Shown piece after piece: positions 1-7,157 of a stretch of 9,769 nucleotides of DNA; position 1 is the first letter of the stretch; each line of letters opens with the position of its first letter. The position numbers and the translations under genes were made by a program. The stretch is from positions 1 to 9,769 of the forward strand of contig DAHVFI010000075.1 of assembly GCA_027317045.1 (NCBI GenBank), in the 5' to 3' direction. Under the pieces are notes generated by a model that saw only the letters and a list, made by a program, of their open reading frames with translations, was not told the DNA's origin and made no database searches. The stretch comes from Gammaproteobacteria bacterium (GTDB taxonomy: Bacteria > Pseudomonadota > Gammaproteobacteria > Natronospirales > REEB76).

Positions 1-436
1 CCTCGACGCCTGGCAAAGCCAGCTCAATGACTTGAGTGCTACGCTCAAGCAAGCCGGCCAGTCAAAAGCCGATGCCGCGGTGCTGGCCGATGGCGGCAAG
101 CTGAATGACAAGATCACTGGGCTGAAAAACGCCATGTGGGATCCGGACATCCAGCACAACGTGGATGAGGATTTCCTCAAGACCCTGCCGCATTTCCACG
201 GCGAGCTGCAATGGAACGCGTTTTTCCTCGGCGGCTATGCCCAGGCGCCCACTGCGCCCTTCAAGAGCAAGGTGGCGGAGTTGCAGGGCGACCTACAGGG
301 TTACCTGAGCCGCTTCAATCAATTGCTGCAGCAGGACATACCCGCTTTTAATCGGGCGGCCTATGCGGCAGGCGCGCCCACCCTGCTGGTGGGAAAACCC
401 GTGGTGTATGAATCGCCACAGTTACCCCAAGGGTAA
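1..436 (+). CDS. 3' fragment of a helical protein, possibly the C-terminus of a VPS10/BNR-repeat (sortilin-like) protein
   Basis: The reading frame is open from the left edge (first full codon at base 2) to a TAA at 434-436, so this is the C-terminal ~144 residues of a gene starting outside the window. A TTG at 32 could be mistaken for a start, but the frame continues upstream with sensible residues (LDAWQSQLND). What is visible is soluble and mostly helical, with heptad-like stretches around KVAELQGDLQGYLSRFNQLL and a tail containing DIPAFNRAAYAAGAPTL. There are no membrane segments and no cysteines. The pattern of a helical tail with 'L..DIPAFN....AAG.P.L' recalls the C-terminal region of bacterial secreted beta-propeller proteins annotated as VPS10 or glycosyl-hydrolase BNR-repeat proteins. 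That assignment is from memory and tentative, because no propeller repeat lies inside the window. The gene converges on the permease, 91 bp away. Confidence 0.75.
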   Translation, partial: LDAWQSQLNDLSATLKQAGQSKADAAVLADGGKLNDKITGLKNAMWDPDIQHNVDEDFLKTLPHFHGELQWNAFFLGGYAQAPTAPFKSKVAELQGDLQGYLSRFNQLLQQDIPAFNRAAYAAGAPTLLVGKPVVYESPQLPQG

Positions 437-474
437 TGGGATGGTGGTGTAGGGATTGAATCCGAAGCCGCGGC

Positions 475-493
475 CATCGGAAGAGAGCCGATG
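475..493. terminator. Small hairpin in the convergent gap; weak terminator candidate
   Basis: CATCGG (475-480) and CCGATG (488-493) form a perfect 6-bp inverted repeat with a 7-nt loop, between two convergent stop codons (434-436 and 528-530). No T-tract follows on either strand, so it does not meet the pattern of an intrinsic terminator. It might stabilise 3' ends or be chance. Nothing else stands out in 437-527. Confidence 0.25.
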
Positions 494-527
494 AAATCAG
501 GGTTGTGAGCCAGGCGACGCGCACTGT

Positions 528-1865
528 TTAGGATTTTTGTGCGCGCCGTTGATAGAACATCCAGATGAAATACAGCGGCAGTCCCATGAGTGTGACGCCG
601 AGACTCACGCCGGTGGATACAGGGTTTTTGTAGAGCGAATAGCCCACGACCAGCAATGTACCGAGCACAAACAACGCTGGAATTACTGGATAACCCAGCA
701 CTTTGTAGGGCCGCACTAGGTCAGGATGGCGGCGACGCAGGATGAAAAGCCCGATCACCGCGAGTGCCAGGAACGGCCAGATGCCGAGCACGTAGGCCTC
801 AGCGAGATCCAGGAAGTCCCGGAACACCAGGAAGATCATCGCCAGGGCCCAACTGAGGACGATGGCCACGTGGGGTGTCTGGAAGCGGGGATGCACCTTG
901 CCCACGGATTTGAAGAATAGTCCATCTTTCGACATGGCGTAGAACACCCGTGGGTCCGAGAGGATGCTGCCGTTCATGGAGCCGAATGTGGAGAGCATCA
1001 CCAACCCCACGATCACCACCGCCGCGCCCTGGCCCAGCACCGCAATCACCGCGTCGCTGGCCACCGCCTTGGACGATGCCAGTGCATTGAAGGGCAACGC
1101 TACCGCGAAGGCCATGTTCATTACCAGGTATACGGCAAGTGTCACCAAGGTGCCGCCGATGAGCGCTCTTGGGAGAGTGCGCTGCGGATCCTTCATTTCG
1201 CCCGAAAGTGGCGTGATGTTGACCCAACCATCGTAGGCCCAGAGCGCCGCCACCAGTGCCACGGCCACGCCCGACCAGACGATGTGGCCCGAGGCCACGC
1301 CCGCGAGGTTCGCAGCTGGATGCGGCGCGAAGCTGAACAGAGCAATGGCGAGACCAGTGAGTGCCAATAGCTTCGCGCCAGTGGACAGGTTCTGCACCCA
1401 GGCGCCCAGATTCACGGAGCAATAGCTCACTGCCGAAAGCAGAGTGATGAGCGCTGCCGCCAAGAGTTTTTTCTCGAGATGCGTGAACGCGACCGTGCTG
1501 CCGAAATAGTCCGCGAATGTGATGGCTTGGGCGGCCCAGGAATTGGGCGTAGTCAGGAGCCACATCCAGCCAAACATGAAGGCGAGGACCGGACCGAAGG
1601 CCTGGCGCAGGTAGATGTAGGGGCCGCCTGCGTCCGGGAACATGGCGGCGAGTTCCGCCACGGACAGGGCGCCGAACAGCGAAATCAACCCACCCAGGAT
1701 CCATACCAGGGCCACGCCTGTGAGGCTGCCAGTGTCGGCGGCGATGGGCGAGGGAACTTTGTAGATGCCACTGCCGATGATGACGCCGACGACTACTGCG
1801 GCACCGGTCCAGGCCCCAAGCTTGCGCGGCAATTGCCGCGGTGTGTTATTCGAGTTTTCAGCCAT
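528..1865 (-). CDS. APC-superfamily amino acid permease (SteT/LAT-like)
   Basis: A 445-residue, very hydrophobic protein with about 12 membrane segments, the usual size for APC permeases, which move amino acids across the inner membrane by proton symport or exchange. Family marks: the unwound TM1 motif GSGIY at residues 31-35 followed by KVPSPIA; the TM2 region with AELAAMFPDAGGPYIYLRQAFG (about 70-91); TM6 with WAYDGWVN (209-216); the following loop GEMKDPQRTLPRA (222-234); and the TM8-9 segment DPRVFYAMSKDG...HPRFQTP (304-331). The overall pattern is closest to the SteT/L-type exchanger branch, but the substrate cannot be read from sequence. I chose ATG 1865 (MAENSNN), because the 28 extra residues available from 1949 look non-coding and would cover the palindromic intergenic region. 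The Shine-Dalgarno is weak (GGCAGG ending 9 nt before the ATG). The gene is divergent from the DUF1761-like gene and ends with TAA. Confidence 0.93.
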   Translation of the reverse strand: MAENSNNTPRQLPRKLGAWTGAAVVVGVIIGSGIYKVPSPIAADTGSLTGVALVWILGGLISLFGALSVAELAAMFPDAGGPYIYLRQAFGPVLAFMFGWMWLLTTPNSWAAQAITFADYFGSTVAFTHLEKKLLAAALITLLSAVSYCSVNLGAWVQNLSTGAKLLALTGLAIALFSFAPHPAANLAGVASGHIVWSGVAVALVAALWAYDGWVNITPLSGEMKDPQRTLPRALIGGTLVTLAVYLVMNMAFAVALPFNALASSKAVASDAVIAVLGQGAAVVIVGLVMLSTFGSMNGSILSDPRVFYAMSKDGLFFKSVGKVHPRFQTPHVAIVLSWALAMIFLVFRDFLDLAEAYVLGIWPFLALAVIGLFILRRRHPDLVRPYKVLGYPVIPALFVLGTLLVVGYSLYKNPVSTGVSLGVTLMGLPLYFIWMFYQRRAQKS

Positions 1866-1885
1866 GGTGCGCAGCCTGCCACAGC

Positions 1886-1919
1886 CCGCGGCTGGCGTCA
1901 CCTCTCCGACCAGCTGCGG
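1886..1919 (-). promoter_or_regulatory. Imperfect 10-bp hairpin in the permease leader
   Basis: On the + strand, CCGCGGCTGG (1886-1895) is followed after 14 nt by CCAGCTGCGG (1910-1919). They pair over 10 positions with one mismatch (1890/1915), which is C-A in permease-sense RNA. If the permease transcript begins upstream of 1919, this GC-rich stem would lie 20 nt before the ATG and just ahead of the ribosome binding site. That is a position where structure can affect translation. No function is shown, and GC-rich DNA gives such stems by chance. Confidence 0.3.
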
Positions 1920-1939
1920 TGAGCCATGCGACCCGATAT

Positions 1940-1962
1940 ATTGAATCAATCACCGGTCGGTG
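1940..1962. promoter_or_regulatory. Two abutting perfect palindromes, candidate operators
   Basis: ATTGA-A-TCAAT (1940-1950) and CACCG-GT-CGGTG (1951-1962) are perfect dyads that touch each other in the 137-bp gap between the divergent permease and DUF1761-like genes. The second half contains ACCGGTCGGT, a sequence type often seen in TetR-family operators. No regulator gene is visible in the window, so binding by any protein is inference. The position would allow control of one or both divergent genes. Confidence 0.4.
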
Positions 1963-1971
1963 CGGTATCCT
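1941..1971 (+). promoter_or_regulatory. Possible long-spacer promoter for the DUF1761-GFA-Omp85 cluster
   Basis: TTGAAT (1941-1946) and TATCCT (1966-1971) each match the sigma-70 -35 and -10 hexamers at four of six positions. The 19-bp spacer is longer than optimal. The CACCGGTCGGTG dyad is centred in that spacer, an arrangement typical of MerR-family-regulated promoters. Transcription would start near 1978, about 25 nt before the ATG at 2003, with TAGGAG in between. The hexamers are too weak to be confident. Confidence 0.25.
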
Positions 1972-1990
1972 GTGGTTTCTTCTTGCTTCT

Positions 1991-1996
1991 TAGGAG
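1991..1996 (+). promoter_or_regulatory. Ribosome binding site of the DUF1761-like gene
   Basis: TAGGAG ends 6 nt before ATG 2003. It is the strongest Shine-Dalgarno among the + strand genes here and fixes the start of the 132-residue protein. Confidence 0.75.
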
Positions 1997-2002
1997 TATC
2001 CC

Positions 2003-2401
2003 ATGGGCATGTGGGTTATCGGGATCGTGGTCGCCGCCGCAGTCATGTTTATTATCGGTGGTATCTGGTATTCACCCAGGCTGTTCGCACATGCCTGGTC
2101 GCGGGAAACCGGCATCACCGAACACAAGCCCACTCCCAAGAGCATGCTGCGTTTCTCCGCCATGTTGCTGGTGCTTTTGCTGTTGAGCGCGGCGATCCTG
2201 GCCTGCATTCTGACGAACTGGCTTCCAGGCCACAATTGGCGCCACGGTTTGGCGGTAGGGTTTCTGGGCGGCGTGCTGGCTACCGCAGTCGTGGGCATGA
2301 ATACGCTGTTCGAGCGCAAGAGCCTTAAGCTGTTTCTTATCAACACAGGTTATTACCTTATCGGCTTCTGTCTTATGGGCATCATCGTGGCATTGCTGTG
2401 A
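2003..2401 (+). CDS. DUF1761-like small integral membrane protein
   Basis: A 132-residue protein with four predicted membrane segments at about residues 3-22, 51-72, 82-100 and 110-131. The first segment ends in GGIWYSPRLFAHAW (19-32), which matches the '(G)xxWYSPxLFgkaW' signature I associate with the DUF1761 family; its length is also typical. The family has no established biochemical function. The short loop after TM1 is polar (SRETGITEHKPTPK) and TM3 is followed by FERKSLK before TM4. The ATG at 2003 is supported by the TAGGAG site 6 nt upstream. It is the first gene of a tight + strand cluster, with the GFA-like gene starting 16 nt after its TGA. The function of this copy is unknown. Confidence 0.85.
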   Translation: MGMWVIGIVVAAAVMFIIGGIWYSPRLFAHAWSRETGITEHKPTPKSMLRFSAMLLVLLLLSAAILACILTNWLPGHNWRHGLAVGFLGGVLATAVVGMNTLFERKSLKLFLINTGYYLIGFCLMGIIVALL

Positions 2402-2417
2402 ATCATCAGATACCGAT

Positions 2418-2849
2418 ATGACTACCTTAACGGGACATTGTCATTGCGGTAATCTTCAGTTAAGGTTTGAAACCGGGTTCGCGCCAGCGGACCTGCCTTT
2501 ACGTACCTGCCAATGTTCATTCTGTCGTGCCCACGGAGCTGTGGCCGCCGCTGATCCAAATGGTCGTTTGATCACAAGCGTGACTGAGCCCGCTGTACTA
2601 CAGCGTTATCGCTTCGGGCTCGGTATCACCGACTTTCTGGTATGCGCCCGCTGCGGTGTCTACATGGCTGCGGTCATGGAGGTTGATGGTGGTTTGTTCG
2701 CCAGCATCAATACCAATGTTTTGGTGGCGCGCGCGCAGTTACACATGTCACCCCAGCCAGTGGATTACGAGGGCGAAACCGTGGCCAAACGTCGCGCGCG
2801 CCGTAGAAAACATTGGACACCCGCGGTCTTCGCCGGGATGCGGGTTTGA
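2418..2849 (+). CDS. GFA-family (Mss4-like fold) zinc-binding protein
   Basis: A 143-residue protein with the cysteine layout of the GFA family: CHCG at 8-11, CQCSFCRAHG at 31-40 and CARCG at 76-80. C31, C33, C36, C76 and C79 with C8 and C10 supply the expected structural and second zinc sites. The family is named after the glutathione-dependent formaldehyde-activating enzyme, but most members are uncharacterised. This one is shorter than the ~190-residue Gfa enzyme, so formaldehyde metabolism should not be assumed. The C-terminus is basic (KRRARRRKHW). The start at 2418 has no clear Shine-Dalgarno and lies 16 nt after the previous stop, so translation may be coupled. By eye the first ~60 codons are more AT-rich than the neighbours, including rarer-looking TTA and AAT codons. 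The TGA at 2847-2849 directly abuts the ATG of the outer-membrane protein gene. Confidence 0.88.
   Translation: MTTLTGHCHCGNLQLRFETGFAPADLPLRTCQCSFCRAHGAVAAADPNGRLITSVTEPAVLQRYRFGLGITDFLVCARCGVYMAAVMEVDGGLFASINTNVLVARAQLHMSPQPVDYEGETVAKRRARRRKHWTPAVFAGMRV
2424..2466 (+). repeat. 8-bp inverted repeat in the first codons of the GFA-like gene
   Basis: ACCTTAAC (2424-2431) and GTTAAGGT (2459-2466) are perfect complements separated by 27 nt. They lie within codons 3-17 of a gene that lacks a clear ribosome binding site. It could fold the 5' end of the coding RNA or be a chance repeat. Confidence 0.35.
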
Positions 2850-4526
2850 ATGGCGCGGCCACTGATCCGGATCGCCGTCGGTTTTTTTGTGTTCGTGTTG
2901 TTAACGTGGCGGCCGGTGCATGCCGGTGTTTGTCCGCTGCCGGCGAACAGCGGCTTACGGCAATGGCGTGGAGAAGCCATGTGGGATGCGCTTGCCACCC
3001 AAGGTTACCGCATCGGCGCAGTACATATCATCGTGGACAACGTTTTCGATCTCAATAATCCCGCCCAAAACCGTTGGTATGCACGCCTCGCCGACAAGCT
3101 GCATATCAAAACCCATCCCCAGGCGATTCGCGAGCAATTGCTGTTCAAATCCGGTGATCCCGTGGATCCGCGTGTCATTTATGAGAGCGTACGCCGCTTG
3201 CATGCGCTCCGGTATTTGCGCGCATCCAGCATACGGCCGGAAAACTGCAACGCACGACGTGTGGATGTGGGTGTCCACGTCAAGGATGCCTGGACGCTGA
3301 AGCTGGATTTAGAGTTCGCCCATGTGGGCGGACAGAACACCGTGCAGTTCGAGGTCACGGAGGCAAATCTCCTCGGCACTGGCAAGGCCCTGGCCGTGGG
3401 CCATACCCGCGATCCGCAGCGCAGCGCCAATCTGATCAGCTACCAGGATGCATCGCTGTTTGGCAGCTATTGGCAGCTGGCCAGCACTTACGAGGATCTG
3501 TCCGACGGCCACATCAGGTATCTGAGCCTGAGCCAGCCTTTTTATGAGGATCAAACACCCTGGGCGATGCAGGCAAGTTTTTATGATCAAAAGGAAAATA
3601 TCAACTTCTACAACCAAGGCACACTTGCCTGGACCGCGCCCAGCACCCTGCAGCAGCACACTCTGTCGTGGGCGCATCTGCTCAACTGGTCTGGCGTTGA
3701 TGGTGGTATGCGCGCAGGCATACTTTACGCGCAGAGTGATTACGGTTATGGAATCTTGGAGCCGCAAACCCCCGGAGTGTTGCCCGAACCGGTGTTGATC
3801 CCACGGCGGCTCGCCGGCGTGGGGCTCACCTGGGAATTTTTCCAGGACCGTTATGCGAGCTTCACCAACATGGAATACATAGATCGCGCCGAGGATTACA
3901 ACCTGGGTTGGACGGTGGACCTGCAGGCGGGGCATTACGGAGAGAATCTCGGCGGCGATGTGTCGGCGCCGTTCTATGGGCTGTCTGCTTCCTGGGGAGC
4001 AGAGTTGCGCGGCAACACCCTGCTGCTGGCATCCGCGTCCGTGAACGGCCGTCAGCAGGAGAGTGTAAGCCGTAATCTGCTGGGTAATTTGACATTTACG
4101 TCCTACAATCAGTATTTTCCCCGGCAGACGCTGGTTGCTCACCTGCAATGGGATTCGGTGCTGCGGCCGGATCCGGAAAATTACCTATACATAGGCGGAT
4201 TGCAAGGGCTGCGCGGTTACCCCAATTATTTCGCCATCGGTGACCGCCGCTGGCAGGCCACTTTGGAAGACCGGATAGTCACGCCGCTGCAGATTCTGAG
4301 TCTTTTCCAACTGGGATTCGTGGGTTATCTGGATGTCGCGCAAATCCATCAATTATCGCCGTCCGCCTGGAGTCCAACCTATAGCGATATCGGCTTGGGC
4401 TTGCGCATCGGCGATATCCGCAGCGCTTTCAACAATACCTTTTATTTAACCATTGCCTGGCCCCTCAAGAGTGCGTCCGGCGTCCAAGGTCACGAGATCG
4501 TGATCGGCAACGTCATCAATTTCTGA
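2850..4526 (+). CDS. Omp85-superfamily (BamA/TamA-like) outer-membrane beta-barrel with one POTRA domain
   Basis: A 558-residue exported protein. Residues 1-25 form a signal peptide with a hydrophobic core (IAVGFFVFVLLTW) and a likely signal peptidase I site after VHA. Residues about 53-147 look like one POTRA domain (AIREQLLFKSGDPVDPRVIY, then RLHALRYLR and VDVGVHVKDAWTL). NLLGTGKAL (173-181) recalls the POTRA-barrel junction of TamA-like proteins. From about 155 to the end there are alternating amphipathic strands with many Tyr, Trp and Phe. GGLQGLRGYP contains LRGY at 454-457, equivalent to the conserved (V/L)RG(F/Y) motif in loop 6 of Omp85 barrels. The last residue is Phe (IVIGNVINF), the usual C-terminal signal for barrel assembly. 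BamA has five POTRA domains and TamA three, so this is a minimal member; its substrate (protein, lipid or polysaccharide) is unknown. The ATG abuts the preceding stop, and the 3' end overlaps the - strand glycosyltransferase gene by 11 nt. Confidence 0.88.
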   Translation: MARPLIRIAVGFFVFVLLTWRPVHAGVCPLPANSGLRQWRGEAMWDALATQGYRIGAVHIIVDNVFDLNNPAQNRWYARLADKLHIKTHPQAIREQLLFKSGDPVDPRVIYESVRRLHALRYLRASSIRPENCNARRVDVGVHVKDAWTLKLDLEFAHVGGQNTVQFEVTEANLLGTGKALAVGHTRDPQRSANLISYQDASLFGSYWQLASTYEDLSDGHIRYLSLSQPFYEDQTPWAMQASFYDQKENINFYNQGTLAWTAPSTLQQHTLSWAHLLNWSGVDGGMRAGILYAQSDYGYGILEPQTPGVLPEPVLIPRRLAGVGLTWEFFQDRYASFTNMEYIDRAEDYNLGWTVDLQAGHYGENLGGDVSAPFYGLSASWGAELRGNTLLLASASVNGRQQESVSRNLLGNLTFTSYNQYFPRQTLVAHLQWDSVLRPDPENYLYIGGLQGLRGYPNYFAIGDRRWQATLEDRIVTPLQILSLFQLGFVGYLDVAQIHQLSPSAWSPTYSDIGLGLRIGDIRSAFNNTFYLTIAWPLKSASGVQGHEIVIGNVINF

Positions 4527-7149
4527 CTTCCAGGACTTCCTCCTTGAGCACCAACTGTGCCAGCGCGTCCATGTTTTCGGCCCGGCCGATGATGCTCGCG
4601 GGCACGGATGGCAGTGCCGATAGCAAGGACACCAGCAGCGCAGCGCAGTAGGGAATGGACTGAACCAGCAGCACTATTACCCAGACCGTGAGGTCGCGCA
4701 TGCCGGTGCCTACCTGGGTAAATACCGCGAACGCGCTCAGCCACAGGGCCAGCATGATGAAGCTTTCTTCGCGGCTGGCGGCCAAGGCCTGCAGCAGCGC
4801 GTGACTGCGGACTTGCTTGGGAGTGCGGAAAAAGGCTTGGTTGCGGGTCAGGAAACCGCTGAGCGTCGCCAAGCCGATGGTATGCGTGAGCGCCAGGCCG
4901 GCAAGCGCCGCCGCCAGTGTCTGGCGGGTGTTGGCGCCTACGCGGGTACGGTACAGGTACACCAGCTTGGTGATCTTGAACGTGAACAACGCCAGCGGCA
5001 ACGCCGACACCACCAGCATGGGTGGATCAATCTTGTGGGGGAAATTGATCATGGCCAGCGACCACAGCAATGCGCTCAGATTGAACAACAGGTTGAGCCC
5101 GTCCGCCAGCCATGGCAGCCAGCCCGCCAGGAAGTGGTAACGCTGGCCTGGAGTGAGGGGACTGCCGCGCCCCAGCAGTATGCCCGCGTGACGGCGCAAT
5201 ATCTGGATGGCGCCGTAGGCCCAGCGGAAGCGTTGTTTCTTATAGTCCATAAAAGTATCCGGCATGAGACCGCAGCCGTAACTGCGCGGAATATAAGCCG
5301 CTTCCCACCCGGCCTCGAACACTCTCAAGCCCAGCTCCGCATCCTCGGTGATGCACCATTCAGCCCAGCCATGCAGTTTCTCCAGCACCGCCCTGCGGAT
5401 CATGGTCATGGTGCCGTGCTGGATGATGGCATTGCGCTCGTTGCGCGTGATCATGCCGATATAGAAGAATCCCCGGTACTCGGCGTAACACATGGCCTTG
5501 AAAGCATTCATATCGGCGTCACGATAATCCTGTGGGGCCTGCACCACGGCGATCTTGTGATCGGCGAACAACGGCGCCAGTTCCCTGAGCCAGCGGGGGT
5601 CCACCTGATAGTCGCTGTCAATGACGGCAATTACCCCGGCGGCAGCGGCCGTGTGTTGCAATGCATAATTGAGTGCGCCGGCCTTGAAACCCGTGAGCGG
5701 CGCCACGTGATAGAACCGGAAGCGCCCGCCGAGTTTCGCGCAGTGTGCTTCCACCGGCCGCCATACGGCTTCGTCCGGGGTGTTGTTGTCGATCACCAGC
5801 ACCTCGTAACGGGGATAATCCAGCGCCGCCAGCGCATCCAGGGTTTTTTTGAGCATCCCCGGCGGCTCGTTGTAGGCCGGCACATGGATGGATACCAGCG
5901 GCAGCGCGTCATCGGCAACACCTATGGGTTCGAACAAACGCCGGCGCATGGTGATCCAGTGGGCTTCAGCCCACTCATGGGCTTCGGCCAGCAGCACCAG
6001 GATGACGCCGATCATGCCCACGAACAGCAACAGCCCCACTGCCACGCTGGTGATCGTCAGGTACTGCCGCGTGTAGTCGTAGATCACCCAGACGATGGCA
6101 GTGGTCACTGTATATACGATGATCGCCAGAAAACTCCGGCCGCGCTTCTTGAGCGCGCGGCTGTCCCAGTACAACAGCGTCAATAACAGAGCCGCAATAA
6201 TCACGGAAATAGCCGCCAGCAACTGCCAGTGAGGGATGCTGACGATGGGTTTGGTGAAGGCGAATTTTGGCTGACGGTAGACGTTATACACGCCCCAATA
6301 GGCGCCTACTGCGCCCTCGGTTTGTTCTTTCCAGGGCTGATCGAAGGCTTCCATGAGGTAGTAGGTCCAATGCTGGGTCGCGGCGTACGCCAGGAAACGC
6401 CGCAGGAACGTGGCTTCATTGGCGGCCGAGGCTACGGCCGCATGGCGCGAACGCCCATCGCTGGGCCAGCCCACTTCCGCAATGACGATGGGTTTGCCCG
6501 GGAAGGCTTTTTCCAGATCATGCATGCGCGCCGCGATGTAGGGCACGGCTTCATCCACGCCCACGCCTTCCCAATACGGCAGCATGTGCACCGCGATGTA
6601 GTCCACATGCGCCACCAGTTCCGGATGCTGGATCCAGGTATACCAGGGTTCGGCAGTGCTCACCGGCTGTTGGATTTCCTTGCGCGCTTCATCCAGGTAG
6701 GGAATCAGCTCCTCGCTGGAGACATCACCGCGCAGCACCGCTTCGTTGCCGATGATGACGCGCACCACGTTGGGATTAGCCTTGGCGATGGCGATGGCGC
6801 GCGCGACATAGGCAGCGTCCTGCTTCTGGTCCTTGTCAATCCACACGCCCAGAGCCACGTTGATGTGGTACTTGCGCGCCAATGCCGGGATGTCGGCCAG
6901 CGTGCCCTCCACCGTGTAGGTACGCACTGCATAAGTCTTGCGGGCAAGCAGTTTCAGATCGGCGGCTATTTCCGCATCGGTGGGCAGTTTATGCGTGACC
7001 GCATCCTGGTCGGCACGAAACGGCGAAAATGCGAAGCCCTGAATGATCGCCGGCCAGGGCGGTTCGTGCTCAGGTTGATTGAACCAGGCCCAGACGCTCA
7101 CGGTCAGCGCGGCGGCGGCGATCGCGATGATGAAACTGGATTTACCCAC
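4516..7149 (-). CDS. ndvB-like: NdvB-like beta-glucan synthase: periplasmic GH17 domain fused to a GT2 glycosyltransferase
   Basis: An 877-residue inner-membrane protein. TM1 (about 5-23) anchors a periplasmic GH17-type domain (about 35-300) with FSPFRADQD at 41-49, the proton donor E136 in GNEAVLRGD and the nucleophile E225 in IAEVGWPS. Three membrane segments (about 308-327, 339-358, 366-388) return the chain to the cytoplasm for a processive GT2 domain: VPAYNEP 423-429, DNN 454-456, DSD 511-513, TED 601-603 with catalytic base D603, and QRFRW 639-643. More membrane segments follow to about 845, and no PilZ domain is present. The GT2 domain should build a beta-glucan from UDP-glucose. Characterised GH17 domains of this type from pseudomonads and Azotobacter act on beta-1,3-glucan, with transglycosylation reported. 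I start it at GTG 7149, 8 nt after the aroE stop, where the signal-anchor begins. No Shine-Dalgarno is visible, and ATG 7212 inside aroE is the alternative. It is the last gene of the hemB-aroE strand block. Confidence 0.9.
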   Translation of the reverse strand: MGKSSFIIAIAAAALTVSVWAWFNQPEHEPPWPAIIQGFAFSPFRADQDAVTHKLPTDAEIAADLKLLARKTYAVRTYTVEGTLADIPALARKYHINVALGVWIDKDQKQDAAYVARAIAIAKANPNVVRVIIGNEAVLRGDVSSEELIPYLDEARKEIQQPVSTAEPWYTWIQHPELVAHVDYIAVHMLPYWEGVGVDEAVPYIAARMHDLEKAFPGKPIVIAEVGWPSDGRSRHAAVASAANEATFLRRFLAYAATQHWTYYLMEAFDQPWKEQTEGAVGAYWGVYNVYRQPKFAFTKPIVSIPHWQLLAAISVIIAALLLTLLYWDSRALKKRGRSFLAIIVYTVTTAIVWVIYDYTRQYLTITSVAVGLLLFVGMIGVILVLLAEAHEWAEAHWITMRRRLFEPIGVADDALPLVSIHVPAYNEPPGMLKKTLDALAALDYPRYEVLVIDNNTPDEAVWRPVEAHCAKLGGRFRFYHVAPLTGFKAGALNYALQHTAAAAGVIAVIDSDYQVDPRWLRELAPLFADHKIAVVQAPQDYRDADMNAFKAMCYAEYRGFFYIGMITRNERNAIIQHGTMTMIRRAVLEKLHGWAEWCITEDAELGLRVFEAGWEAAYIPRSYGCGLMPDTFMDYKKQRFRWAYGAIQILRRHAGILLGRGSPLTPGQRYHFLAGWLPWLADGLNLLFNLSALLWSLAMINFPHKIDPPMLVVSALPLALFTFKITKLVYLYRTRVGANTRQTLAAALAGLALTHTIGLATLSGFLTRNQAFFRTPKQVRSHALLQALAASREESFIMLALWLSAFAVFTQVGTGMRDLTVWVIVLLVQSIPYCAALLVSLLSALPSVPASIIGRAENMDALAQLVLKEEVLEVRN

Positions 7150-7157
7150 GTATGGCG

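Noticed and set aside
1866..1949. N-terminal extension of the permease to ATG 1949
   Set aside because: The 28 extra residues are not permease-like and would cover the leader hairpin; APC proteins normally begin shortly before TM1, as with ATG 1865.
3309..4148. A 279-codon - strand frame antisense to the outer-membrane barrel gene
   Set aside because: No domain features, and the + strand frame has a signal peptide, POTRA-like region and Omp85 motif.
4801..6186. A 461-codon + strand frame antisense to the glycosyltransferase
   Set aside because: Low-complexity composition (many Gln, His, Arg, Glu), no family motif, and the opposite strand carries intact GT2 motifs.
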